From Acarospora socialis (lineage: Eukaryota > Ascomycota > Lecanoromycetes > Acarosporales > Acarosporaceae): DNA of 64,000 nt. The notes beneath the pieces are model-generated. The model saw only the letters and a program-made list of their open reading frames with translations. It did not search any database and was not told the origin of the DNA. Position numbers and translations under genes: made by a program. The stretch covers positions 1,121,001 to 1,185,000 of the forward strand of contig JAMYGW020000006.1 of assembly GCA_025617375.2 (NCBI GenBank), given 5' to 3'. Shown one piece after another: positions 12,308-24,600 of this stretch; position 1 is the first letter of the stretch; each line of letters opens with the position of its first letter.

Positions 12308-12899
12308 CTCGAATAGAAATATGATTGCATGTAGTAGGGGCTGTGATGGTAGGAAAGAATCGAAGGTTAGTCTTGTCAATGTTCTCGATACGCTAGCCGA
12401 TTGCGCATGCTCTCGCGAAGTCATCGTGTAATGACGGTGGACACTCACCACTTTGCCGTATATGTATCTGCTATTCAGTGACCCCAGGACTCGTCTTCGT
12501 GCATTTTCGATCATGATTGAAGACCAGAGTAACGTCAACGTCGAGATATGATGCTTTGTTCACCGATCGTAGGGGGAGTGGCGAAAGGGCGAGCACCGGT
12601 TGGATCCTTGATGCGGAGATGGCTGAGGCTACTCCTATGTCTTGCGACGATGCTGAGAGTGCAATATGTTGACAACAGTGTCTGAAGCTGCAAGAGGTTC
12701 TATTGAAAGGTGGTGGTAGTTGAACGTTCGTAAGGCTTATGTGGTTCGAGTAGCACCGCCTGGTAATTGGTTTCGCTTGGCTAGGTATCGGTACGATCGG
12801 CAGATTTAAGCGCCTGATCAAAGAGGATTGGTGTCCTACGAGGTAAGGAGTGCGAAAGGCTCACGCACATCTACAAAGTGCCAGTATATGTAGAGGTTT
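12308..12899. other. Intergenic between the Mpv17-like gene and TRS65
   Basis: About 590 bases on the promoter side of the Mpv17-like gene and the 3' side of TRS65. Minus-strand open frames here lack an ATG or any family resemblance. No gene seen. Confidence 0.5.
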
Positions 12900-14868
12900 T
12901 CAGTCAGTAGATTTGGGTAATGCTACGATGTCAGGCAGGTCTCTGACATATACTGTCTCATTGGTCCCAACATCAACAACCCGGACACCATCTACAGGTA
13001 GGGCACCAGGCTCCAAGGCTACAAACTTTAGCTCGGCGTTGAAGCACGCCCCTGGATGCAATGGGCTTCACGGATATATGTCAGCAGGCCACTCTTTGAT
13101 CTAAGATTGATTCGAGACTTACCCAACCCTTAAATCATCAGTACTCAAGTTGACAAGCCCTGCCGGCTCAATGACGGCGTTCTTCTGCATCGCATATAAG
13201 ACGTTTTCGTCTACCACCACATCAGCCGCGTCGTCGTCGTCTCGGACACCAACCGAAGAAGAGGAGGATTTGGAAATATGTCTCCTCGGCCCTGTTCTTG
13301 ATTTGGGCAAAGCCAACAATGCCAACATTCGGATCTTAGCCGATCGATTGACCACAAAAACGTCCCACTTGAAGGCCTCGCCCACATGAACGTATTGTGG
13401 CCCTGAGAATGTCATTGTTACTCTGACTCCATCGACTGGATCAGCTCGGAACAGGCTCGAATCTAGACCTGATGAGGATCTTGACTCCGGGCCGCTGAGT
13501 GACGCCTGGGCGCTTGATGACATCACACTCACAGCAGATGCAGGACCTAACGCGGCTGGAACAGGTAAGCTTGAAGGGCGATGCGGGCGCTGTAGGAGTT
13601 GACTGGGTCCGCCATAGCTGGGGTTGAGTGGCGTGGAAAAGTCCACACTGGTCCTCCATCTCATCAAGATCTGTGGCTGACAATCTTCAGAGACTAACGC
13701 AATGGCACCGATAGAGATCTCCAGTGCCTTTGTATGCGGAGTGTTTGCGGTATTCGTCTCTAGGTCTTCATCAGGTGTGAACTTATAGAGGAGGACGATT
13801 TGGTCTCTAGGCCGACACATGAGCGGCATCATTAGGCTTGAGTCGGTCGTCAGCGGTTCAACAATGCCTCGCGTTAACTTCAGATTGACCTTCTGCAGAC
13901 TCAAGTTGCAACGCACAGTTGGGGCCACTTCAAACTCTAGTGACGCAAGCACGGTCGGCTTCACCTCGTAGTTTTTTAGTCTTGAGTATCGTAGGCGAGC
14001 ACTGGCAGCATGTACCGCGGTGAATATGTGTTTGACATGTTGTCGAAGAGGCCGTAGACTCCCTTTAGCTGCATTTGTAGCGGGGGTAAATCGAGACAGT
14101 CTTGACGCTGACAAGTACGGAGCTGCTCCTCCAAGGCTGCGATCATCTTGCAAAGATTCAAAGAGGTTGAATTGCGCTGGTACAGCACTCGGGAGATATT
14201 GATCTTGACCAGTGCTTCCATTCCCTGGTGTAGCTGGGCGCAATGACGCAAGCACAGTGAAAACAATGGCCGGAGACGGTATTCGTGCTCTTGGGTGACC
14301 TTGTTCTTCCATTAGTCTAGACAGTGCAAGTGCAAGAGGAGTATGTCCATACTCAGGAAAGCCTTGAGCTTCCAAAAGATAAAGAGGTCGCCAGTATTTT
14401 CTTCACTTGAACTGTCATCAGATCCTTGAACAACTGTTATTGGATCTTCGGATTCTTTCACGGTATCTGAGAATATCAAATCCCTAGTCTGAGTGGCAGG
14501 TCCATCCTGCCTGGACTGGGACTGAAGGCTAAGAACATGTGCCTCAACTCGGATTGCTAGACGCGAGAGATAGTGTTTGAGAGCTTCTTCTTCCACATGC
14601 GAGGTCCGTACCACCACATAGAGGTTGGTGGTTTCATCTACAGATCTGGAATGAGTAAGACCTATGAGCTGTACACACTGATCCCAGGAAGCTTACCAAA
14701 GAACAAGGTTTGCCTTTGCGCAATTGAAGGCACCAAGGAACGTTGCTCCCCTTCTCCGTTGGCATCTGATGTCCCCAAAGCAGCCTCCAGGTCGGCCTCA
14801 GAAGCCTCAGGAACTATTATATCACATATTGACTTGTCGACGAAATCTTGTTCATTTATAGAAAACAT
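12900..14868 (-). CDS. TRS65: TRAPPII complex subunit Trs65
   Basis: Trs65 is the fungal TRAPPII subunit that helps activate Rab11/Ypt31-type GTPases at the late Golgi. Exons 14868-14697, 14637-14353, 14299-13123 and 13065-12900, with introns of 59, 53 and 57 nt, give 599 residues. Visible family blocks: FFDETTNLYVVVRT near residue 60, FWKLKAFLSHPRARIPSP near 145, PLRQHVKHIFTAVHAASARLRYS, and the Ig-like C-terminal domain with GPQYVHVGEAFKWDVFVVNRS. The end is LHPGACFNAELKFVALEPG followed by VRDLPDIVALP. The last acceptor was taken at 13066 because only this one keeps frame and restores LHPGACF. The start is the first ATG of the open exon. It diverges from PRP40. Confidence 0.87.
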
Positions 14869-15300
14869 TTCTCCTGCGACTTCCAGCTCTAACAAAGGTC
14901 AAACTCAAGCTTCAGGGTGTCCGAGCCATTCTTGATTGCCAGCGCCGTAAAACAACTGCGTAAGACCTGTTCAGACAGCAGACCCGGCGCCGATCTCGAT
15001 TTAACGTAACGACTTGATTCTGCTACTCAGTGAGAAGGCCCCGAACTGTCAACGTCCTAACATTCAAGACTGACAAGAATGGAGAACTGAATTTCGCGTG
15101 GGTCCTAAAGAAGTAACTTACCCCTGTAGCCGTACCCTTGCAAGGTAAGGTACAAGTACCTAGGTACTGTAACTACTCCGTACACTCTCACTACTAGCGC
15201 GAACAAACCTCTTCGCAATTGACCATTCAGTCTTCGGCGCTCAACTCTACTTTACATTTACTCCACAAATTTGGTGCAGAAGTACGTGTCTACCGCCAGT
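14869..15300. promoter_or_regulatory. Shared divergent promoter of TRS65 and PRP40
   Basis: A 432-base gap between divergent starts. It includes a short tract around 15121-15180 in which AAGGTA/AGGTAC words recur. No known factor site is claimed. Confidence 0.5.
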
Positions 15301-17872
15301 ATGAACGGCGTCAACGGCATCGTTGGACCTCCGGGCCTTTGGCAAGAAGCGCGCAACACGGATGGCCGTGTCTACTACTACAACACCCAAACTAAGGCGA
15401 CGCAATGGACCAAGCCAATAGAGCTTATGTCACCGGCAGAGGTAAGGTGTATCATAAAGAGTTGAGGATGACTGGATGAGCTAATCAATGTTCGCAGCGA
15501 GCGTTAGCAAATCAGCCATGGAAAGAGTATACCGCAGAAGGAGGGCGGAAGTACTGGTTCAACACGGAGACGAAGCAGAGCTCCTGGGAGATGCCAGAGG
15601 TGTACAAGAGTGCCCTGGCCCAGACGGCGCCTGCGCGAACTGCCGCACCGTATGTTCCTGTCTCAAACTAGGGTCCTTTTCTGACACTGACATTGCTCAG
15701 AGCCCAGCAATTTGTGGCTGGCGGTACAAGCTCCTTTCCACCATATGCGCAACAGCGGGATCGAGATGACTACTCGGAGCGTGTGGGACCAGACCGCCAG
15801 ATTGGATATGGACATGGAGATGCGAATGGCGCTCGAAGCTCCCATGTCAGTTCACAACAGATGGAGCCGGACTACTCGACGTTTGAGGAAGGGGAGGCTG
15901 CCTTCATAAAGCTTCTACGTCGCGCAAACGTGCAGCCGGATTGGACTTGGGAACAGACGATGCGTGCCACGATTAAAGATCCCCAATACCGAGCCTTGAA
16001 GGATCCCAAGGACCGTAAAGCTGCCTTCGAGAAATATGCGGTAGAGGTTCGCTTGCAAGAGAAGGATCGCGCCAAGGAGAGACTTGCTAAGCTTCGAGCT
16101 GACTTTGGTACTATGCTGAAGAGTCATCCAGAGATCAAGCATTATACTCGCTGGAAGACGGCAAGGCCGATAATAGAGGGAGAGACAATATTCCGATCCA
16201 CAAACGATGATAATGAAAGACGGCAGCTGTTTGAAGAGTACATTATCGAGCTCAAGAAGGCCAACGTCGAGCGCGAAGTGACTACACGCAAAGCTGCAAT
16301 GGATGAACTCGTCGGCATATTGAAGGCTTTGAACCTGGAGCCCTACACAAGGTGGTCGGAAGCACAAGGGGTTATCCAGTCGAATGATCGCTTTCAAGGT
16401 GATGACAAGTTCAAAACCCTTAGCAAATCAGACATTTTGACTGCTTTTGAGAACCACATCAAGTCACTTGAACGCACCTTCAACGATGCACGCCAGCGGG
16501 AGAAGAACCTCAAGGCGAGGAGGGAGAGACAGAACAGGGATCGATTCTTGGCTTTGTTAAATGAGCTGAAGGCAGGTGGGAAGATTAGAGCAGGAACTAA
16601 GTGGATGCAGATATTGCCCATGATAGAGGAAGATGATCGGTACACTGCAATGTTAGGCCAATCTGGTTCAACCCCCCTCGACTTGTTCTGGGATATGGTT
16701 GAGGAAGAAGAGCGGGCGTTGCGAGTCCGAAGGAATGAGGTCTACGACGTGTTAGAAGTAAAGCTCCCTCAATTCAACCCATACATCACGCACTGCTAAG
16801 CTGCTCTCCTACAGGACAAACGCTACGAAATTACACAGAAGACCACCTTCGAAGACTTTCTAGCTGTGATGCACACTGATCGCCGTACAGTCTCCATTGA
16901 CCGCGACACACTCTCTCTGATCTTCGACCGGCTCTACGAAAAAGTCCTCCGCCGCACCGAGGACGACAAGCACCAAGCCGAGCGTCATCAACGTCGCGCA
17001 ATCGACGCTCTCCGCTCCAAAATCAAACACCTCGACCCTCCCATCCTCGTCACCGACACCTGGGACCAAGTCCGTAGTCGTGTGCAGAACCTCGAAGAAT
17101 ACAAGGCCCTCGACTCCGACGAGCTGCGCCGCTCCGCATTCGACAAGGTCATCCGCCGCCTCAAGGAGAAAGAAGAAGACGCGGAGAAGGAGCGCGAGAA
17201 GGAGAAAGAGCGCAGCAAGCGCGACCACCGCGACAGTTCTCACCGCGATCCACGCAACGGACACATCTCGCACCGCTCAGCCAGCGGCCGCCATGCGGCC
17301 CGCACGAGCCGCACTCCTGAGCCGGACGCTTACGAGGCCGATCGCCGTAAGGCGCAGGCGGACCGCGAGCGTCAGTACCGCAAGTCTAGCGCGACGGGCC
17401 TGTCGCCTCCGCCGCCGGACCATCGGGGGCGAGGCGACCGACACGATAGGCATTCGAGTCGGCATGGGCCGCCCAGTCATTACGATCGCGAGAGGAGGGA
17501 GAGAGAGGAGGAGAGGGAGAAACTGTATAGGACGAGAGGGGATCCGAGGGGAAGTCGAGATGAGTTGGACTACGGCGACAGTCGGATGGGCGGTAGTACG
17601 GGAAGCGTCAGGCGACGGCGGGGCCCAGACAGTGATGGCGAGAGCGTGGGGAGTGGGAGGCGGGAGAGCAAGGTTCGTCGTCATTCCCTTCCTCCGTGTC
17701 AATAATGGAGACAGACACTGACAACCTGTTACAGAAGTCGCGAAGGGACAGAACACCTCGTGAGCGTTCCCCTCCCTTGCGCCGTAAATCTAGGACTCCG
17801 CCAGCGCCAGTCAAGGAAGAACCCGCAGTGCACTCTGGGAGCGAGGAAGGGGAGATGGTGGAGGAGGATTGA
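15301..17872 (+). CDS. PRP40: Pre-mRNA processing factor Prp40 (WW and FF domains)
   Basis: U1 snRNP-associated splicing factor that bridges the 5' splice site and branch-point proteins. Exons 15301-15441, 15498-15649, 15701-16757, 16815-17672 and 17735-17872 (introns 56, 51, 57 and 62 nt) give 781 residues. Two WW domains lie near residues 12-42 (GLWQEARNTDGRVYYYN...QWTKP) and 53-83 (PWKEYTAEGGRKYWFN...SSWEMPE). A run of FF domains begins with EEGEAAFIKLLRRANVQPDWTWEQ, and four to five repeats can be followed to about residue 590. The C-terminal 190 residues are Arg/Ser/Asp/Glu-rich, as in fungal homologues. The start is the ATG just before the first WW domain; upstream in-frame codons contain no ATG. 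Confidence 0.93.
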
Positions 17873-18487
17873 GTGCTCCAAGGTCAGTACCGGCTGGCGA
17901 TGGCTACTGTGACCGGCAGGGCAATTATTCACGACCCCGGGGAAACCTCGCCGTGGGGGGGGGGAGCGTTGAAAATGCGTGCAGGCTGGTGTACCTCTGA
18001 AAAAGCTCTTGGATCCTGTGGTATGTTGATGCACTAATTTGAACCTAAATCTGATACGACGCTGCCCCTCTCCCTTTCTGCTAGCAAGTGTTTGCTTGCT
18101 TCGTTGGCCGTTGCCCTGGCTACCCAGATCGTGCGCAATCGTACATTAGATGCTTATATAGTCAGATCTTTATGTAATCAAGTCCTCATCCTTCGTGCTG
18201 GATGTATTCTGACCGCCGTCACCTAACTCGACCCGTCCTGACGTATTCTGCCATTCCGGCCTTCAGATGCCTGGAGCATACGAAAGTCGGGAAGCATATG
18301 CGTCATCCACAGGAGGTGAGCGGCCACCGCCAGGGAAACGTCGTCATCGTCATCGTCCTCATCAGAGCCACCCTCCTCACCTGGGAGGCCGGCCTGCCGT
18401 TGACCCGCGCTTTTACCAACGCCGGCAGATGCTATAACGCCTGGACCAGAATCACCAGGCGTAGATTCATATCGTGGGACGCCATTT
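17873..18487. other. Convergent intergenic region between PRP40 and RLI1
   Basis: About 615 bases holding two 3' UTRs. A G-run (ten G) lies at about 17955-17964. Open frames on both strands at 18200-18560 are unsupported and overlap the RLI1 3' end. Confidence 0.5.
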
Positions 18488-20708
18488 TCAACTATCATCT
18501 TCCAAGAAGAACTACATTTGATCCTGTCAGCATGATAAAGAAAGGCTCGGATATCATGTAGCTTACGAAATTCCCGCTCAATTTCTGCTCTTGGTCTAAC
18601 TGACTGTTATATTTGTTGATGCGTGGTCGGAAGCTGTTGGGATCACGGCGGAATGTCACGTCTAGATTCTTCAAGAACTTATTGCAGCCACTCAACAGTC
18701 CTTCCGGTGCATTGGCTCGAGCTTTCACGGACGGTTGGCCGTCGAAGACAATGACTCGATCTGCAAGATAGGTAGCCATGATGAAATCGTGCTCGACGAT
18801 GAAAGCCGTCTTCTTGGAGTGCATGATGAAACGCTTGATGACGCGTGCGGCGATAATGCGCTGCTCGGAATCCAGGTAAGCGCTGGGTTCGTCGATGAGA
18901 TAGATATCTGCCGGGATGCCCAAGGCCAGCACGATGGCGACACGTTGAAGTTCACCCCCAGACAAATTCTGGACTTCTTGGTCGATGAAGTCGTCAAGCT
19001 TCAGAGGCTTGTAGACGTCCGTCTGGAACTGCGGACTCAAGAACGCGGCCTTGATTTTCTTGAAGAATAGCTGGCGTACGGTGCCCTGGAACTTGGGCGT
19101 GATTTTCTGCGGCTTCATGCTGATGTTCATCTGCGGTACAGATTTGTTACCGTCGGGTTTCTCGGCTCCCGCAAGCATTTTACAGAACGTGGTCTTTCCC
19201 GTGCCGTTCTCTCCCATCATCACGATGATCTCGGAGTCCGTGAACTGACCACCCTCAACCTTCAAGTGAAAGCCACCCAGCGTCTTGGTCATAGCTGGGT
19301 AGGTGAAAGCACGAGCTTTATCGACCATATATTCGTCCCCGGCTTCGGCGATGCGGAAAGTGAGTGACTCTTCCCGAAAGCGGAGGTTTTCGGTTGGGAT
19401 GTTTCCATCCAGAAATATGTTGATGCCTTCTCGGACAGAAGCTGGGAGAGTAACGACACCATAGACTGCAGGCTTGCCGTAGAGGACGCAGATGAAGTCA
19501 GAGAGGTAATCCAGTACGGACAAGTCGTGTTCCACAACGATCACATAATCATCAGGACGTAGGAGATCACGGATCGTTCGGGCTGCGTTCAGACGCTGCT
19601 TGACGTCGAGATACGAAGATGGCTCGTCGAACATATACCTGCAGACTGTTTAGTAGCCATCTCTCGCGATGAACTTGATACATCGGCCAGGGTACTTACA
19701 CGTCGGCTTGTTGGACACAGACGATACCAATCGCAAATCTTTGCAACTCTCCGCCCGATAACAAATTGATGTCTCGGTCGAGTACTTGCTCCAACTCTGC
19801 TGTGGTGTTAGGTTCATGCAGCATTGTTCCAAGGTACGACACCTACCTAAAACTTGTTTGATCTTGTCCAAGTTATCCATTTGCGAGCGTGCTGTGAGTA
19901 AGGTCTCCACAGTCCGATCCGCTCCTTTGACGGCCTTCGGAATTTGGTCCACATACTGAGGCTTTACGACAGCCTTGAGGTCATCTTCGAGAACTTTTGT
20001 GAAATAGTCTGCCGGACGATAAGCCTAGGTTGTATCTATGAGCCGAATGCACATACTCTGTAGCTCAGATCCTCGAAAGTATTTAAGGATTTCTTCCCAA
20101 TCAGGCGGGTTGTCATATCTTCCCAAATTGGGCTTCAACTTCCCACTGAGGATCTTAAGTGCCGTGCTCTTCCCAATACCGTTTGTTCCGACCAATCCGA
20201 GAACTTGTCCAGGCCTCGGCATGGGCAGTCGGTGAAGTTTGAAGCTGTTGGCCGAGTACCGATGCGTGACCTGCGATTCAAGGTTCGTGGGTAGATTGAT
20301 GATGTTGATGGCATTGAATGGGCACTTCTTGACGCAGATACCACATCCTATGCACAGCCGTTCTGAAATGAAGGCAATTTTCGATTCCGGAGTAACTTCG
20401 ATGCAGAGCTTGCCCGTTCGAACAACGGGACAAGACTTCTTGCATTCTTGCCGGCATTTCTGACGAGCTCCCGTCAGACCATGAACCCATGAGTTACGAA
20501 GACATCTCTTACCTTTGGTTTGCACTGTCCATCAAAATTGCTCGTTAGCCGTATGCCATAGATTTGCCCTACACTGCGTGGGGTAGTGGGGTTCTAGTTT
20601 CCCACCTTGTCATTGTTGACGATGGCGATACTGCGGGAGAGCACAAGTCAGTGAAAACATTCTAGACTTGTAAGATCGGAGAACATACCGAGTGAGCTTG
20701 TCCGACAT
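18488..20708 (-). CDS. RLI1: Rli1/ABCE1 ribosome-recycling ABC ATPase
   Basis: Essential soluble ABC protein that splits ribosomes after termination and works in initiation. Eight exons on the minus strand: 20708-20689, 20630-20606, 20524-20513, 20459-20057, 20008-19847, 19799-19700, 19638-18567 and 18511-18488, giving 605 residues as in other fungi. The N-terminus carries two 4Fe-4S motifs, [16 protein letters not shown] and [13 protein letters not shown]. Two nucleotide-binding domains follow, with Walker A loops GTNGIGKST and GENGTGKTT, signatures [10 protein letters not shown] and [10 protein letters not shown], and Walker B ends [10 protein letters not shown] and [10 protein letters not shown]. 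The third exon is only 12 nt. The intron before 19799 ends in tandem CAG triplets, so acceptors three bases apart are possible. Confidence 0.97.
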
Positions 20709-21657
20709 CTTGAATCGGGGACAGACCTTGCGGCGGCGAAAGCAGAGGAGGGGCTTCGATGCGCGCCTTTTGGTTCTGTAAGAGGGCTACCGTGGTTTCA
20801 CTGAAGAGTACGAGTCCTTATTGACAGTGATGAGTCCCTATTGACGGAATCACCTGGTTTGCGCCTCTAGAAACTGAGGTCGTTGATCTGGCTATCTATT
20901 GAGAGGCGGCTTTCGTATTGTGTGTTGAGGGTTAAAGTGACGAACATTGTGGTAACAATCTGTATTGACTTATTCATGATTGGACATTTAGCCGCTAGCG
21001 GTATTGAAACCAGCCTTAAGAGGTTAGACTTTAGAATGGCCGGGCACAGGTAAGCGATCCCATCTGTGGTGGACTCTCATGTCACTTACTTACTCTCCAC
21101 TCAAAGCCCATGAATTCGTACCCTCTTTTGACCAGGCTCCAACACAACTCAACCACAACGACGGCGATACCTTAGACAGACCTTCGTTGGCTTCTTTCGA
21201 GCTATGGCTTGTAAGTGGTGCTGCTTTCCTACGTTCGCTGGTAACTTCTGCCTGTGAACGCCCAAGTCTCCGGTGCTCCGCCGCACTGTACATGTCCATC
21301 GAAACCGCATCTATATCTCTTCAGGAACGTTCATTATTTCTCCGCACTGCTTGGTATAGTTTGAACGAGCTTTTAGAGTCGCCGTCAATCAGTCTCACTC
21401 TTCGGACGTTGCCTCTTTCCATCCGGTGACTTGTTGGCTAGCTGGTGGCTGGTCATCTCGTCCATCAACAAACCATCTCATTCCATCTCGAAGGAGGAAG
21501 AGATCCTCTCCTGCTGCTCTCTTCGGACTTTGGGGCCTAATTCCATGGTCGCCTGTGCTCATCATCCTTGTTTTACCACTCGCAAATGTGCCCGCAACTT
21601 CTGGGTCACTCAATGCTAACTGTCCTTGCAGCGGGTAGCCTGGTGCTCCCATTAACG
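20709..21657. promoter_or_regulatory. Divergent RLI1/CHD1 promoter with likely CHD1 leader
   Basis: About 950 bases between divergent starts. On the plus strand a strong-looking 3' splice site (GCTAAC branch site, then CCTTGCAG ending at 21631) lies 26 bases before the CHD1 ATG, and a GTAAGT donor lies at 21211, so the CHD1 leader may be spliced. An ATG-started frame at 21079-21429 (116 codons) would be an upstream ORF if that stretch is transcribed; its product resembles nothing I know. Confidence 0.4.
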
Positions 21658-24600
21658 ATGAACCCGAGCTCTTCTCTTCCTACTTCCAATGGACACCTAT
21701 CTCCCCTCGCCAACAATGTAATCAACGCTGAGGCTGTGGCATCAGAAAGCGACAGTGACCTCTCCGAAATAATCGACTCGCATCACACCCACCCTTTGTC
21801 AACCTCAAACGGAGCGTTAGGGCTGGCAGGAAACGATGGCACAAATGATATGGAGACAGAGTCGTCGAACAATGATGATGCAGCTGGCTCAGAAGATGCT
21901 GATTATGACATGGAAACGCCGCCACAACTGGAGGCAGGTGATAGCCGGGAAGAGCGCTCATTGTCGCAAGACTCTCGTCGACCTGCAAAGCGAAAAGCAG
22001 GACTGGAAGACGATGAACATATCATGAACAATCCAGAGCTTTACGGGTTGAGGAGAAGTGTGAGTCGCCCATCAATAGCCAACCGATCGTGGATTAATGA
22101 ACATATTAGGGCCGTGCTCGACCATCGCGGCGCATTGTGTGTAATCGACTCCGCTGAGCATTGAGAGCCTTCACTGATAGTTGAATTAGATTGAGAGCAG
22201 CTCAGAAGATCATGGATCCGCGTCGGATGTAATGGGAGGTCCTCGAAAGAGGCGGAAACGGGATGCCTCTCAGAAATGTATTTCCTGCTCCCAGCTGCTT
22301 GCGAGGCTCTCGAGAATTCGGGAAGTGCTGACATATCAACCACCGTAGCTTCTAAACACCCTACTCCCGCAGCTCAGTCGCCATCGGAGTCCGAGTCCGA
22401 GTCAGACGTCTATGGAGGCGCCCGCAATCGCGCCGTGAGCAAAAAGCAACGCCGGCGGCTCTTGCAATCCGCTGCCGGTTTAACTCCCCCTACACATGCA
22501 GAGGTCCGCTTTTCCACAAGGAAAGCGGCCAAGGTATCCAACTACAACGAAGACGACGATGATATGTTCAGTGAGGACGAAACTGATATGATGACACCGA
22601 ACTACTGGGCTGTTGGAGCGGACGAGAACGTACCCGCCATAGATGCAGTACTCAATCATCGACTGAAAGATGACATAAGTACATAGCCCTTTAATACTAA
22701 GACTTTCAGTTGCTGATCATCTGTCATAGGCAAATCAAAGCCAGATCCCGGCCGAGAAAACTTTGAGTTCTTCGTACGTTACAACTGAACGGCATCCCAA
22801 CTTGGTGGCATAGCTGACCGACGCTCACAGATCAAATGGCAAGGGAAAGCTCATTACCATGCTACATGGGAGACGAGTGCATCACTTTCGAGTTGCCGTG
22901 GTATTCGAAGACTTGAGAACTACTTCCGCAAGATAGTAGCCGAAGACATCCGCATGTTGCACGAGTCTGATGTCCCACCGGAAGAGAAAGAGAAGTGGAG
23001 TCTTGATCGAGAGCGGGATGCAGACGCCATTAATGACTACATGAAGGTAGAGCGTGTCATTGGAAGTCGGGAGGGTGAGGAGGATACAGAATACTTCGTG
23101 AAGTGTAGGCAAGCCAATGCACCGACTCCCTGCAGTTAGTTGACCACAATGCAGGGAAGGGACTGTATTACGACTCTTGCACCTGGGAAACGGCGTCATT
23201 GATCAGCGATATTGCCCAGAATGAGATCGACCGCTATCTTGATCGGACATCGCAACTCCCTGTCTCGAACAAAACAGAATCCAACCCAGCCACGCGACGG
23301 AAATTCGAACGGATACGGGAGCAGCCATCGTACATCAAACATGGTGTGCTTAGGGAATTTCAGATCACTGGCCTGAATTTCTTGGCCTACAACTGGTGCA
23401 AGAGCAACAATGTCATCTTGGCAGACGAGATGGGCTTGGGCAAAACGGTTCAAACCGTCGCGTTCATGAATTGGCTCCGACATGACAGACACCAACAAGG
23501 CCCTTTCATTGTTGTTGTGCCCCTATCTACAATGCCTTCTTGGGCTGAAACATTGGACAACTGGACGCCGGACATCAACTACGTTGTGTACAATGGGAAC
23601 GAAGCTGCGCGAAACATTATCAAGCAGTATGAGCTACTGATCGATGGCAACGCGCGGAGGGCGAAATTCCATGTTTTGCTCACAACGTACGAGTACATCC
23701 TGGCCGACGCCTCATTTCTTTCACAGATTAAGTGGCAATTCATGGCAATCGATGAAGCTCACAGGCTTAAGAATCGCGAGTCGCAACTTTATGCTAAGCT
23801 GCTGGACTTCAAAGCGCCTAGTCGACTGCTGATTACGGGCACTCCAATGCAGAATACGCTTGGGGAACTGTCGGCTTTGATGGATTTCCTGATGCCTGGT
23901 GCGATCACCATCGAAGAGAACATGGACCTCCAATCAGAGGAAGCTGGTGCGAAGATCGCTCAGCTGACGGATGCGATTCAGCCTTACATGCTTCGAAGGA
24001 CGAAGAACAAGGTCGAGAATGACCTGCCACCTAAAACCGAAAAGATCATACGTGTTGAGTTGTCCGACGTCCAGCTCGAATACTATAAGAACATCCTAAC
24101 ACGAAACTACGCGGCTCTGAACCAAGGCAGCAAGGGGCAAAAGCAGTCGTTGCTCAATATCATGATGGAACTTAAGAAAGCGAGCAATCATCCGTTCATG
24201 TTCCCGAATGCTGAAGATCGTATACTGGCTGGCAGCAATCGAAGGGAAGATTTGTTGAAGGCCCTGATTACCAGCAGTGGGAAGATGATGCTTCTCGATC
24301 AGCTCTTAACAAAGCTGAAAAAGGATAATCACCGTGTCTTGATCTTCAGTCAGATGGTTAAGATGCTTGACATCCTTGGGGACTACCTTCAGCTCCGGGG
24401 TCATCAGTTTCAGCGCCTTGACGGTACTATTGCCGCTGGGCCTCGCCGTATGGCCATTGACCACTTTAATGCGCCAGACAGTAGCGACTTCTGTTTTCTT
24501 CTATCTACGAGAGCCGGCGGACTGGGTATTAACCTAATGACTGCGGATACTGTTATTCTCTTCGATTCGGATTGGAACCCCCAAGCCGATCTTCAAGCTA

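Noticed and set aside
12850-13065. Acceptor at 13052 for the last TRS65 intron
   Set aside because: It breaks the reading frame; the acceptor at 13066 keeps frame and restores the family's LHPGACF.
18202-18561. 119-codon plus-strand frame after PRP40
   Set aside because: It lies antisense to the end of RLI1 and has no recognisable sequence.
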